A DNA stretch of 64,000 bases from an uncultured Bacteroides sp. GTDB lineage: Bacteria; Bacteroidota; Bacteroidia; Bacteroidales; Bacteroidaceae. Positions 34,616 through 44,379 of the stretch are shown piece by piece; positions within the stretch are counted from its first letter, which is position 1; the number at the start of each line of letters is the position of its first letter. A program made the position numbers and the translations under genes. The stretch covers positions 10,461-74,460 of the forward strand of contig CAUHML010000012.1 in the NCBI GenBank assembly GCA_959606905.1. Direction: 5' to 3'. The notes beneath the pieces were generated by a model. That model was not told the origin of the DNA. It saw nothing but the letters and a program-made list of their open reading frames with translations, and made no database searches.

Positions 34616-36040
34616 ATGAAAAAAATACTATGCATAATTGTCGGTATGCTTTGTCTTTTACCTTTGGGAGCAAAGGTAAAGCTACCGGCAATTATTGGAA
34701 ATGATATGGTATTGCAACAGAATACCAATGTCAATCTGTGGGGATGGGCTACACGTTCTCGAAAAATTACAGTTAGAACATCTTGGGATAATAAAAACTA
34801 TACAACCACTTCCGCATCGGATGGTACGTGGAAAATACAGGTACAGACACCTTCTGCCGGTGGTCCTTATACCATTACTATATCCGACGGAGAACCCGTA
34901 ACACTTACTAATGTTCTGATAGGGGAAGTATGGTTATGTTCGGGACAGTCGAATATGGAAATGCCTGTAAAAGGGTTTAGGGGACAACCGGTGGAGGGCT
35001 CATGTGATGCTATTGCAACAGCTCTCCCATCCGATAATATTCGTATGATTACGCTTAAAATAAATAGTAGTCAGACTGTTTTAGATGATTGCGTGGCAAC
35101 TCCTTGGGTGGAGTCTACACCGGCTAATGTCGCGGATTTCAGTGCCACTGCCTATTTTTTTGCAAGTTATCTGCGTAAAGTTTTGAATGTGCCGGTAGGT
35201 GTCATTTGTTCCAGTTGGGGTGGGTCCAAGATTGAGTCATGGATTAATAAAGAGGTATATACGGAAAAATTCCCGGAAATATCTTTGTCGGTACTGACCA
35301 AAGATCCTAAAGACATTGCCAGACCAAAAGATGAACCCACGTTACTATACAATGCGATGATTCATCCGATAAAGCAATTCACCATTAAAGGTACCATTTG
35401 GTATCAGGGAGAGAGTAACTTAAATAATCCGCAGGTATATAAGCGATTGTTTCCGGCGATGGTAAGGTCTTGGCGGAAAGAATGGAACCAAGGTGAATTT
35501 CCTTTTTATTATGTGCAGATAGCACCCTATGATTACGGACGGAAAAATGCAGATAAGACGGAAGCGGCTGAAATTCGCCAAGTGCAACTGGAATGTTTGA
35601 AGGAGATCCCTAATGCGGGTATGGTTGTCACGGCGGATATTGGAAATCGCACCTGCGTACACCCCTCTGATAAGGAGAGTGTAGGGAAGCGACTTGCTCT
35701 GTGGGCATTAGCCAAAACTTATCAGCGTAGTGGAACACCTTATAGTGGTCCTCTCTACAAGTCTTTTACAATAGATAAGGAAAAGATAATTGTGGAGTTC
35801 GATTACGCAGAAATGGGGATGACATCTTATGACAGGGAAATTGTCGGATTTGAGATTGCAGGAAAAGATGGTATTTATTATCCGGCGAAGGCTGTTCTTT
35901 TTGATAATAAAACCAAAGTGATGCTGACTAGCGATCAAGTTCCCGAACCGGTAGGGGTTAAGTACGGGTTCAGAAATTATCAGCCGTTGAATTTATTTTC
36001 AAATTTCGGATTACCGGCTTCTCCTTTTGTTGCAAAATAA
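34616..36040 (+). CDS. nanS: Sialate O-acetylesterase (SGNH/SASA family)
   Basis: A 474-residue secreted esterase with a signal peptide ending near LGAK (residue 20). The N-terminal jelly-roll part (about 25-100) has GNDMVLQQNTNVNLWGWA. The esterase core has catalytic Ser112 in CSGQSNMEMP, then CSSWGGSKIESW, IWYQGESN and a late His-containing block near RTCVHPSDKESVGKRLAL that would supply the Asp/His. The enzyme removes O-acetyl groups from sialic acids so that sialidase and lyase can act. It lies between the transporter and SusC genes in the same operon. Confidence 0.9.
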   Translation: MKKILCIIVGMLCLLPLGAKVKLPAIIGNDMVLQQNTNVNLWGWATRSRKITVRTSWDNKNYTTTSASDGTWKIQVQTPSAGGPYTITISDGEPVTLTNVLIGEVWLCSGQSNMEMPVKGFRGQPVEGSCDAIATALPSDNIRMITLKINSSQTVLDDCVATPWVESTPANVADFSATAYFFASYLRKVLNVPVGVICSSWGGSKIESWINKEVYTEKFPEISLSVLTKDPKDIARPKDEPTLLYNAMIHPIKQFTIKGTIWYQGESNLNNPQVYKRLFPAMVRSWRKEWNQGEFPFYYVQIAPYDYGRKNADKTEAAEIRQVQLECLKEIPNAGMVVTADIGNRTCVHPSDKESVGKRLALWALAKTYQRSGTPYSGPLYKSFTIDKEKIIVEFDYAEMGMTSYDREIVGFEIAGKDGIYYPAKAVLFDNKTKVMLTSDQVPEPVGVKYGFRNYQPLNLFSNFGLPASPFVAK

Positions 36041-36110
36041 TTTTATAATATATGAAACAAGAAAATAGAAAAACCTGAAATTAGAGTTATTAACTTGTAA
36101 TCTACAATTT

Positions 36111-39100
36111 ATGTTAAATGCATTTTTTTTAAAGAGTAAGCTACTCCGCATGTCGGGTATCTTATTGGTTATCCTCTCTTTTTGTATACCTGCATTCTCG
36201 GCTTCGCTCGAGGCTTTGGGTATAGAACAAAAGAAGGTAACAGTAAACGGAGTTGTTTTGGACGATACACGAGAACCGTTAATAGGGGTTTCGGTTTTAG
36301 TGAAAGGTTCTCAACAAGGAACAGTAACAGATTTGGATGGAAAATATTCCATCACTGCTCCGGCAGACGGTATTTTGGTATTCTCATTTGTAGGAATGGA
36401 AAAACAGGAAATACCGGTAAAGGGGCGGAACAATATCCTGGTGACGATGAGAAGCAGTTCGGTAGCTTTATCAGATGTTGTTGTTATCGGGTATGGTAAA
36501 CAGTCCAAGGCAGCATTGACCAGTGCCATTACTAAAGTGGATTCAAAAGATATGGCAATTTCGCCGACAGGAAATCCGATGTCAATGTTACAGGGAAAAG
36601 TGCCGGGTATGGAAATCCGTGTAAATTCCGGCCAACCGGGGGCTGACCCTCAGATTATAGTACGTGGCGGAACGACTACTGCGCCCGAAAGTGATTCTCC
36701 TATGGTAATCATTGACGGCGTGATTCGTACTATGAAGGATATTAATTATGCGGATATAGAAACCATACAAGTATTGAAAGATGCAGCTTCAACAGCCATT
36801 TATGGTTCAAAGGCTTCTCGTGGCATTGTTATGATTACAACCAAACAAGGAAAAGCCGGTAAAGGGAGTATCTCTTTCAGTTATGGATTGTCTGTAGACC
36901 ACCAGCCGAAAAGAATGCCGTTGTCCGGTGCCCGTGAATATCTGACCGCAACTCGTACGGCTGCACTGCATGCAACCGATCCGGATAAATATCTGTCAGG
37001 TACGTTTGCAATGAGTACCGCTAATAAACGAAATGCTTTGAATACGACCGCTTTTCTGGATGATTACATTGCCAATTATGGTCAAGGATATGTAGAAGAC
37101 CTGTTGTATAATCAGGGGTGGGAGATGATGGAAGACCCGGCAAATCCCGGTAAGATGTTGATTTTTAAGGAAACGGACTTTCAGGATAATCTCTTTCAAA
37201 CGCCAGTCAACCATGATTTTAATATAAACTTCAGTGGCGGCAACGAGAAAGCGACTTACTATATGAGTTTGGGATATCTCACTCAAGATGGTATTGTTGT
37301 AGGTACTCATTATAATCGTTGGAGTTTTCTTACAAATGCTTCTTACAAGATTCGTAAGAACCTTACTGTAAAAGGTATGGTAAACTACTCTATGAGAACG
37401 ACTGCGGGCATTAATGAAAATAATGTAATGTCAAGGGCTGCCAAAATGCCGCCTACAGTGCGCCAGTATTATGAAGACGGAACTCCGGCACCGGGTGAAT
37501 TGACAAGTTCGTTCCGTACTCGTCTGCACGAAGTTTATTATCAGGAGAAAGAAAACAGAGTGAGCCGAATCAATCTTTCTGCCGAACTGGATTGGGAGAT
37601 TATTCCCGGGCTACATCTCAAACCTATGTTCTCGTATACCAATAATGAGGGTAAAGACCATAACTTCGAGAGGTATAATGAAGTGGTGAAGAATAGACCG
37701 GTGTCCGAAGCGCATAATATGGATCTACATTATCAATATGATCTTATTTTGAATTATGCGAAGACAATAAAGGATAAGCATAACTTGGATTTGATGGTCG
37801 GTGGCAACTATATTTATGATAACTGGTATCGTTTCAGTGGTTCCGGTTATGGCGGAACATCAGATTATATCGAAACGCTGAACGGTATTGCGACGGAATC
37901 TGCCAAGACTACTTCCACTTTTGAAGAGAAGAAGATGAATAGTTACTTCGGGCGTGTCAATTACAATTATGATATGAAATACTTGTTTTCTGCAAGTATT
38001 CGTTATGACGGTTCTTCTCACTTTGCCGCCAATCATAAGTTTGCTGCTTTTCCGGGTGTATCTGCTGGATGGAATATGCATCGTGAGGCTTTCTTTGAAC
38101 CCTTATCGAAAGTAGTCAGCAATTTGAAACTTAGAGCCAGCTGGGGAAAAACGGGATATGACAACCTTGCTCTGGAAAATACGGAAGGCTCTTATGAAGC
38201 CGGTAAAAACTATGCAGGGGAAGCCGGTATTTTGAATACAGTGCTTATGAACCGCAATTTGTTATGGGAAGAAACAACCTCTACCGATTTGGGACTTGAA
38301 GCCGGTTTCCTGAATAACCGTATTAATCTGTCTTTCGACGCTTATTATAAAAAGACAACGAACCGTTTACTGAACGAGAATTTGTGGTCGGAAACGGGAT
38401 TTGCTTCAATCAAGTCCAATTTCGGCTCCTTGAACACGAAAGGGGTGGAAATAGCCATTAATGCGATTCCCATACAAACCCATGATTTCCGTTGGAATAT
38501 AGATGCCAATTTTTCGATTTGGAGAACAACTATCGGCAAGTTACCCAATAATGGCGCAGATAAGAATCGTACCGGCGGCGGAATCATTTTTGACCCGAAA
38601 CTGGGAAAATATGTTGAAGTAGGTGGATTTGCGGAAGGAGAGCGTTTCGGTTCCCGTTTTGCTTATCAGTTGGACGGGGTTTATGCAACAGATGAAGATG
38701 CAGCCAACGCTCCTTATGATGAAGGAGTATCTTCCGGTTGGTTGGGTAAAGGGAAATGTGCAGGTGATGCCATTTGGCGTGATGTGGATGGAAACGGTAT
38801 CATCAATTCCAAAGACATGGTGTTTGTAGGATATATTCACCCTGATAAGATGGGGTCTTTCAACAATACTTTCACTTACAAGAATTTTACTTTACGGATT
38901 GCCACGGACTTCTCATTGGGAAATGTGATTGATAACCATTTCAGGGCACAGGCGAACGCAAATTCACGGAATAACTTTGCAACGATTCATGATGTAGCCA
39001 GTAGCAAGATGTGGCACAAACCGGGTGATATAGCTTCTATTCCTCGTTATGATGTAGAGTCTGACTGGGATAACGGAAAGCGTAATCATGGTCGTCCGAG

Positions 39101-39374
39101 CAGTTCTACCATTGGTTTTAGTGGTGGCAGTGCCAACACCTTGTATATAAAGAAAGGTGATTATCTGGCATTTCGTGAAGTCTCCCTATCATATCCCTTG
39201 CGTACCAAGTGGCTGCGTGCCGCTAAGATTGAAACGCTGGACTTGACGGCAGCTGTCTATAATTTAGGATATTGGACTGCTTATGACGGACTTACTCCTG
39301 AAGTAATTGGTGCTGATGCCGGTAAATATTCCCGTCCGCGTCAGTTTATATTCTCTGTAAAATTTACAATGTAA
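36111..39374 (+). CDS. nanO: SusC-family TonB-dependent outer membrane transporter (NanO-like)
   Basis: A 1087-residue outer membrane receptor. After a long signal peptide (about 1-32) comes the carboxypeptidase-D-like domain (VNGVVLDDTREPLIGVSVLVKG), a TonB-box/plug region with DVVVIGYGKQSKAALTSAI and the plug motif ILVRGG-type IIVRGGTTT, then a 22-strand barrel ending in the aromatic FIFSVKFTM. It has no STN domain, so it is not expected to signal to an anti-sigma factor. It would import sialic acid or sialylated sugars with its SusD partner, 14 bases downstream. The preceding gap of 70 bases has no clear promoter. Confidence 0.93.
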   Translation: MLNAFFLKSKLLRMSGILLVILSFCIPAFSASLEALGIEQKKVTVNGVVLDDTREPLIGVSVLVKGSQQGTVTDLDGKYSITAPADGILVFSFVGMEKQEIPVKGRNNILVTMRSSSVALSDVVVIGYGKQSKAALTSAITKVDSKDMAISPTGNPMSMLQGKVPGMEIRVNSGQPGADPQIIVRGGTTTAPESDSPMVIIDGVIRTMKDINYADIETIQVLKDAASTAIYGSKASRGIVMITTKQGKAGKGSISFSYGLSVDHQPKRMPLSGAREYLTATRTAALHATDPDKYLSGTFAMSTANKRNALNTTAFLDDYIANYGQGYVEDLLYNQGWEMMEDPANPGKMLIFKETDFQDNLFQTPVNHDFNINFSGGNEKATYYMSLGYLTQDGIVVGTHYNRWSFLTNASYKIRKNLTVKGMVNYSMRTTAGINENNVMSRAAKMPPTVRQYYEDGTPAPGELTSSFRTRLHEVYYQEKENRVSRINLSAELDWEIIPGLHLKPMFSYTNNEGKDHNFERYNEVVKNRPVSEAHNMDLHYQYDLILNYAKTIKDKHNLDLMVGGNYIYDNWYRFSGSGYGGTSDYIETLNGIATESAKTTSTFEEKKMNSYFGRVNYNYDMKYLFSASIRYDGSSHFAANHKFAAFPGVSAGWNMHREAFFEPLSKVVSNLKLRASWGKTGYDNLALENTEGSYEAGKNYAGEAGILNTVLMNRNLLWEETTSTDLGLEAGFLNNRINLSFDAYYKKTTNRLLNENLWSETGFASIKSNFGSLNTKGVEIAINAIPIQTHDFRWNIDANFSIWRTTIGKLPNNGADKNRTGGGIIFDPKLGKYVEVGGFAEGERFGSRFAYQLDGVYATDEDAANAPYDEGVSSGWLGKGKCAGDAIWRDVDGNGIINSKDMVFVGYIHPDKMGSFNNTFTYKNFTLRIATDFSLGNVIDNHFRAQANANSRNNFATIHDVASSKMWHKPGDIASIPRYDVESDWDNGKRNHGRPSSSTIGFSGGSANTLYIKKGDYLAFREVSLSYPLRTKWLRAAKIETLDLTAAVYNLGYWTAYDGLTPEVIGADAGKYSRPRQFIFSVKFTM

Positions 39375-39388
39375 CATTAAAGTAAACG

Positions 39389-40849
39389 ATGATGAGAGCT
39401 AAATTAATAATGTTTAGTATAATGACTGCCTGTACCTTAGGTAGTTGTGAATCTATATTGGAGATAGATCCTATTTCTGAAATAACTATGGCAAATTACT
39501 GGAAATCGGAATCTGACGTGAAAGGCTACCTGAATGGTCTTTATTCGGATTATAGAGGAATGACCAGTACTACCCTGTATGGAGAAGATCGTGGAGATGC
39601 TATGGTATCGGGAGTGATTGGCGGTGTTTCACGTTCGCATCAGCATGAACTGAATGAAGAATATGGATTGGACTGGCGTACTTTCTATGAGAACATTCAT
39701 CATTGCAATATGATAATCAAATATGCTCCGGGAATTGACTTTACACTGGAAAATGAAAAGAAACGTATCTTGGCACAGGCATATACTTTTAGGGCAAAAG
39801 CCTATCTTACTTTAACTCAGATGTGGGGAGACGTGCCTGTTGTTTTAAATCCGACAGAATCTTATGATAAGGAGTCACGCCCGACGCGTAGTACGGCTTC
39901 AGAAGTGATGAAACAGATTCTTTCAGATGTTCAGACTGCCATCGATCTTTTCCCGGAAACGAATATTTTGGATAAGAATCGGATTTCAAGACCTGCTGCG
40001 TTATGTCTGAAAGCGGAAGCGCTGGCATGGAAATATACGGTTCAGCGGAGTAATGACAAGAATGACTTGACAGATGCGATTTCTGCATTGGAAGAAGTGG
40101 AAAAGTGCGGTGTGAGTATGATGGATAAATATGCGGATATTTTCGATGTGGCAAACAAGAAAAACAGCGAAATCATTTTCTCTATTTATCTGAAGAAAGA
40201 TGAATATAACAATATGTATATGTCTACGTTGTCCATGTCTGCCGCAGCCGGACTGCTGACTAACGATATTGTGAACAAAGAAGACATTCCATACACTAAC
40301 TCCACAATCGCACGTCACGTGTATGCTCCGTCTCCCCGTCTGATATCGCTTTTCAGTGACAAGGACAACCGGGCTTCGTCAGCTTATATCAATGCTATAA
40401 ATTCAAAAGGGGCGGTAGTTTTCACTTCACAGAACAAATTTCGGGGGACAGCTTATACCGATGACCGTTATTATGATAATGATATCGTGGTTTATCGTTT
40501 GGGCGAAGTCAAATTGTTGAAAGCGGAATTGTTGTGTTATCTGGGTGGTGACAATGTACAAAAAGCCATTGATGCTATGTTCGCTACCCGTAATCGTGCC
40601 GGAATCGGAGCGTATACCGGGAGTACGGTCCAGAAAGTGGTCCAGAAAGAGATATTGGACGAACGCGGCAGGGAATTGTGTTTCGAGTTGAAGCGTTGGC
40701 CTGATCTGATGCGGGCACATCACGCGGGTACCATTGATATTTATAGTTATATTCCTAATTTGGTTGGTAAATCTACTCCATTGTATTTCCCGATTTTGAG
40801 GAAGATGATTGATTTGAATCCTAATTTGGAACAAACTGAGGGTTATTAA
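39389..40849 (+). CDS. nanU: SusD/RagB-family surface lipoprotein (NanU-like)
   Basis: A 486-residue lipoprotein with lipobox ACTLGSC (Cys19). It has the SusD pattern: early SEITMANYWKSESDVKGYLNGLY, a TPR-helical core, RAKAYLTLTQMWGDVPVVL and the C-terminal ILDERGRELCFELKRWPDLMR. SusD proteins cap the SusC channel and bind the ligand at the cell surface. Given the flanking genes, the ligand should be sialic acid, as for NanU of B. fragilis and Tannerella. The family is certain; the ligand is inferred. Confidence 0.92.
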   Translation: MMRAKLIMFSIMTACTLGSCESILEIDPISEITMANYWKSESDVKGYLNGLYSDYRGMTSTTLYGEDRGDAMVSGVIGGVSRSHQHELNEEYGLDWRTFYENIHHCNMIIKYAPGIDFTLENEKKRILAQAYTFRAKAYLTLTQMWGDVPVVLNPTESYDKESRPTRSTASEVMKQILSDVQTAIDLFPETNILDKNRISRPAALCLKAEALAWKYTVQRSNDKNDLTDAISALEEVEKCGVSMMDKYADIFDVANKKNSEIIFSIYLKKDEYNNMYMSTLSMSAAAGLLTNDIVNKEDIPYTNSTIARHVYAPSPRLISLFSDKDNRASSAYINAINSKGAVVFTSQNKFRGTAYTDDRYYDNDIVVYRLGEVKLLKAELLCYLGGDNVQKAIDAMFATRNRAGIGAYTGSTVQKVVQKEILDERGRELCFELKRWPDLMRAHHAGTIDIYSYIPNLVGKSTPLYFPILRKMIDLNPNLEQTEGY

Positions 40850-40861
40850 AAAATAGAAACA

Positions 40862-41971
40862 ATGAAAAATTTAAACTTAATATTTGCATGGGTATGCCTG
40901 TTGTTTATATCGACGGCATGTAATGATGTGGAGCCGAGCATATCTTCTTTACCGGTTCCCACGAGCAAGCCTTATTCCATCAATAGGGAAGGATATGCCT
41001 ATTTTAGAATCCCCACGATGGTAATTACTAACAGCGGTACAATATTGGCATTTGCCGAGGGACGTCGCAATGGTCCTGAAGATGAAGGGGACATCGACAT
41101 CGTGTTAAAGCGTTCCACTGATAAAGGAAAAACTTGGGGGCCGTTAATAACAGTCAAGGATGATGGAGAAAATCGTTGTCGTAATCAAGTACCTGTTTAT
41201 CTTCCGGATATCAATCGTATCATTTTACTATCTTGCTGGAATCCGGGTGCAACAGGAACTAATTCAATTTTTGTAACTTATTCGGATGACGAAGGATTGA
41301 CATGGGCGAAAGAAAAGGACATAACTGCTTCCGTAACTCCTGACAAATATAGATGGTACGCTACAGGGCCTTGTCATGGAATAGTGAAACAGTTTGAGCC
41401 GCATAAAGGGAGAATTGTAGTGCCGTGTAATCATAATACCACTACATCCGGTGCGGGACGTTCTCATGTGATATATTCGGATGATAAGGGAGAAACTTGG
41501 CATTTGGGTGGTATTATGGACGTGGATTATACGAATGAAAGCACTGTGACTGAATTAAGTAACGGTGATTTAATGTTGAACATGCGCAAACAGTCTGACA
41601 CGGAAAAATATAGGATGGTCTCCACCAGTACGGACGGCGGACTGACATGGACTTCGTGTAAGTATACTACATTGAAAGAACCTATATGCCAAGGTTCCAT
41701 ACTCTTTTACGGTTTGGGGGATGATGGTAAAGGCATTATTCTGTTCTCGAATCCTGACAGTCAGACCAATCGTAATAATAACACGTTAAAGATGAGCGAG
41801 GATGACGGAGTAACTTGGAAGAAGCAATATTCCTATACAGGAAGTGATTATGGAGGATACTCGGACATTGCCCGTTATCCTGACGGTACAATTGGAGTAT
41901 TATATGAATATGGTTTCAAGAATATCGGAGGCATTGCTTTTCAGAATGTTGAGTTGTCACAGCTACAATAA
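40862..41971 (+). CDS. Sialidase lipoprotein, second copy
   Basis: A 369-residue lipoprotein (Cys20 in FISTAC) with a catalytic propeller only. It has YFRIPTM with Arg49, and five Asp boxes: STDKGKTW, SDDEGLTW, SDDKGETW, STDGGLTW and SEDDGVTW. A late YSDIARYPDGTIGVLYEYG block carries the Tyr and Glu region. It lacks the N-terminal domain of the other sialidase and its place after SusD, with a lipid anchor, suggests that it acts on the cell surface while the larger enzyme acts in the periplasm. That division is inferred. Confidence 0.88.
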   Translation: MKNLNLIFAWVCLLFISTACNDVEPSISSLPVPTSKPYSINREGYAYFRIPTMVITNSGTILAFAEGRRNGPEDEGDIDIVLKRSTDKGKTWGPLITVKDDGENRCRNQVPVYLPDINRIILLSCWNPGATGTNSIFVTYSDDEGLTWAKEKDITASVTPDKYRWYATGPCHGIVKQFEPHKGRIVVPCNHNTTTSGAGRSHVIYSDDKGETWHLGGIMDVDYTNESTVTELSNGDLMLNMRKQSDTEKYRMVSTSTDGGLTWTSCKYTTLKEPICQGSILFYGLGDDGKGIILFSNPDSQTNRNNNTLKMSEDDGVTWKKQYSYTGSDYGGYSDIARYPDGTIGVLYEYGFKNIGGIAFQNVELSQLQ

Positions 41972-42001
41972 AACATGCGTAGAATTAAAAAATAGATTGA
42001 T

Positions 42002-43546
42002 ATGAAAAAGATAATATATTTCTTGTTCGTGTGTGTCGGGGCCTTTTATGCCTGCAAAGACGAGGAACAAGTACTGTTGAATGCAGATTTTATTTCAGAC
42101 AAGCAAACCATATCCGCAGGGGAGAAGGTATATTTTATGGATAAGTCTGCTGGAGAACCTGTACGTTGGGATTGGGCTTTTGAAGGTGGAGAACCTAGTG
42201 TGTCTAATCTGTTCAGCCCGGAAATCGTGTATAATTATCCGGGAACTTATACCGTAAAATTAAGAGTAGGGCGGGGGACGGAAAATGCGGAGACTGAGAT
42301 GTTGAAATATATCACAGTTGTATATCCGGATGAAATCACCGTAGCTTTTAAAGCCAATAAAACTCAGGCATTGAGTGATGAATCTATTAGTTTCACAGAT
42401 ATGTCCGTAGGATTCCCGTCTACTTGGTTGTGGGAATTTATTCCTGCAGAAGGCCGTACCGTCACCTCAACGGAACAGAATCCGAGTTTAGTATTTGAGC
42501 CGGGAGTTTACTCTGTTAAATTAACAGTTACTAATCCTAAGACAACGGCTACGCTTACGCAAGAGAATTATTTGAATATTATTGATAAGAATTCAGTTGC
42601 TGCAGATATTACGGCAGACCGGCGTATGGTTATAGAAGGGGGAGTCATATCATTCAAGGATACTAGCTTGGGACGTCCTACCCGTTGGAACTGGACGTTT
42701 GAAGGAGGAACACCTTCTACTTCCAATGAGCAGAACCCGACTGTTACTTATTCAACTGCCGGTAAGTATAAAGTTACTTTAGTCGCTTCTAATGATATGA
42801 ATACTTCCACAGCTGAACAGGAAGGATATATCACAGTATTGCCGGGTAAAGATATTGTTCTTTTCTATCCGTTCGAGGGTGACAGTAAAGATATGGGTCC
42901 CAATGCTATTCATCCGGAAATTCTTAAATTGGGAGATAATATGGATGTCAACTTTAATGCACCTGCCCGTAAGGAAGGATTTACTTGTGCTGAGTTCAGA
43001 AGTAAGGATAATCAGAATTATGCATTCTTGTCGTTGCCGGATAATGATGCATTAGATTTCCAGGCAACTCCGGTGACTACTTCTTTCTGGGTGAAAACTT
43101 CGAATAAAACAGCTGCTAATCTGGGGGTATTCCAGCATGGAGCCGGTCCTAATGCAAGTACAGACGGAAAGAATAAGCAGACTTGGTTTAGATTCCAAAA
43201 ATCCAGTCCGTTTATAAGATATGTCATTGAGTACTCTGGGCTTTCCGGAAACTGGACTGATTATAAGACAAAAGCCATGACAGACGGAGAGTGGCATCAT
43301 TATGTATGTGTTCATACCAATGGAAGCACCTATTTATATATTGACGGAGTAAAAGCAGCGGAAGCACTCAATAAAGGTTTGAAACCAATTGATCGGAAGC
43401 CTTATTTCATCGGTGCCATGTACAGAGGGGCAGAAGGCTCCCGTTCTTATGAGAACTTTATGGATGGTTATATAGATGATTATCTGGTGTATAATCGTGC
43501 ATTCACGGCAGCAGAAGCGAAAGCGCTTTATGATAGCATGAAATAA
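42002..43546 (+). CDS. PKD-repeat/LamG surface glycan-binding lipoprotein
   Basis: A 514-residue lipoprotein (Cys18 in AFYAC). Three PKD-like domains follow (about 25-105, 110-195 and 200-285), each with the signature of a WxW.FEGG/TFEGG loop and a PGTYTVKL-type strand. The C-terminal part (about 290-510) is a concanavalin A-like LamG domain with DGEWHHYVCVHTNGSTYLYIDG. No catalytic residues are recognised. As the last gene of the sialic acid operon it is likely a surface glycan-binding protein that feeds the SusC/D pair. The ligand is not known. Confidence 0.85.
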   Translation: MKKIIYFLFVCVGAFYACKDEEQVLLNADFISDKQTISAGEKVYFMDKSAGEPVRWDWAFEGGEPSVSNLFSPEIVYNYPGTYTVKLRVGRGTENAETEMLKYITVVYPDEITVAFKANKTQALSDESISFTDMSVGFPSTWLWEFIPAEGRTVTSTEQNPSLVFEPGVYSVKLTVTNPKTTATLTQENYLNIIDKNSVAADITADRRMVIEGGVISFKDTSLGRPTRWNWTFEGGTPSTSNEQNPTVTYSTAGKYKVTLVASNDMNTSTAEQEGYITVLPGKDIVLFYPFEGDSKDMGPNAIHPEILKLGDNMDVNFNAPARKEGFTCAEFRSKDNQNYAFLSLPDNDALDFQATPVTTSFWVKTSNKTAANLGVFQHGAGPNASTDGKNKQTWFRFQKSSPFIRYVIEYSGLSGNWTDYKTKAMTDGEWHHYVCVHTNGSTYLYIDGVKAAEALNKGLKPIDRKPYFIGAMYRGAEGSRSYENFMDGYIDDYLVYNRAFTAAEAKALYDSMK

Positions 43547-43574
43547 GTGATATCATATTCACTGATATAAGTCT

Positions 43575-43618
43575 AAAGGCAACTTGCTCATCGGTATCGG
43601 GAGTTAGTTGCCTTTTCT
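43575..43618 (+). terminator. Terminator of the sialic acid operon
   Basis: AAAGGCAACT (43575-43584) pairs perfectly with AGTTGCCTTT (43606-43615) over a 21-base loop and runs into TTTC. It follows the last operon gene by 28 bases. Confidence 0.75.
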
Positions 43619-43655
43619 TGTACTGTATTTGTCATTAACCTGAATTTTTTCTTTG

Positions 43656-43663
43656 TATATTTG
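43656..43663 (+). promoter_or_regulatory. -7 element that decides the start of the next gene
   Basis: TATATTTG fits TAnnTTTG and predicts a start site near 43670. That lies after an in-frame ATG at 43653 but before the ATG at 43689, so 43689 is the sensible start. The -33 element is weakly placed (TTTG at 43628, spacing 24). Confidence 0.5.
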
Positions 43664-43688
43664 CAAACAGATACATTTTAGTATTATT

Positions 43689-44288
43689 ATGAAAAATATT
43701 TTTATTCAAATTCTTCGTGTCCTGATGCTTTTTCTGCTTCTTATTTCAGGAGTTATTGGCTATATAATTTACGAAGATACATTGTCGGAGTGGTGGATAC
43801 CTGTCGGAGTGGCATTGATGATAGCTATTGCTACATTTCCTTTCTACATGAGGTGGGCATGGCTGACAGCCGGAGATAATAAAATAGTTAATTTTTTGTG
43901 TCATTTGGTATGTGTGGGAGTTATGAGTTATGCACTGTTTCTTGTAGGTAACTATTGGTTGGCAGACCCTGCTTCCATGCAGGAAGAAGAAGTTGTAGTG
44001 CAGAGGAAGTATCAGGAGACGCATAAGAAAACCCGCCGGGTAGGTAAGAGGCGTTATGTACCGGACGGTGTACGTAAGGAGTACTATTTGGAAGTAGCTT
44101 TTACAAATGGTACTATGAAAACATTGCATGTACCACTCTCTACTTATAACAAGACACGACAGGGTGCAACAAAGACATTGACTTTGCAGAAAGGATTCTT
44201 CGGGTTTCCGGTGATAACAAAAAATGACATTCATATAGATAGAGAGTCGGACAACATTATGCACATATCATCAGGTGTTTTAAAATAA
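43689..44288 (+). CDS. Small multi-pass membrane protein of unknown function
   Basis: A 199-residue protein not recognised as any family. It has three hydrophobic segments (about 7-25, 37-57 and 70-92), then a polar domain with a basic stretch KKTRRVGKRRYVPDG and beta-rich character (YLEVAFTNGTMKTLHVPL). The polar part, about 100 residues, may lie on one side of the inner membrane. I chose the ATG at 43689 because a -7 promoter element sits at 43656-43663. It is not part of the sialic acid operon, since a terminator precedes it, and it lies just before the 88-bp repeat. No function is proposed. Confidence 0.65.
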   Translation: MKNIFIQILRVLMLFLLLISGVIGYIIYEDTLSEWWIPVGVALMIAIATFPFYMRWAWLTAGDNKIVNFLCHLVCVGVMSYALFLVGNYWLADPASMQEEEVVVQRKYQETHKKTRRVGKRRYVPDGVRKEYYLEVAFTNGTMKTLHVPLSTYNKTRQGATKTLTLQKGFFGFPVITKNDIHIDRESDNIMHISSGVLK

Positions 44289-44291
44289 TAA

Positions 44292-44379
44292 GGTACTAAT
44301 ATACATATCTACATCGTAAATTATTCCGTTCTCGGAAGGGGTTCTTTTTAATTATACGTATCTGTAAATTTGTCTGCGG
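44292..44379 (+). repeat. 88-bp direct repeat, left copy
   Basis: This segment aligns without gaps to 59085-59172 with about 15 mismatches in 88 bases (about 83%). Both ends are the best conserved parts (GGTACTAATATACAT and TACGTATCTGTAAATTTGTC). The middle was probably a hairpin, still visible here as TTCCG/CGGAA. The two copies bracket the M60 PUL. Confidence 0.75.
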
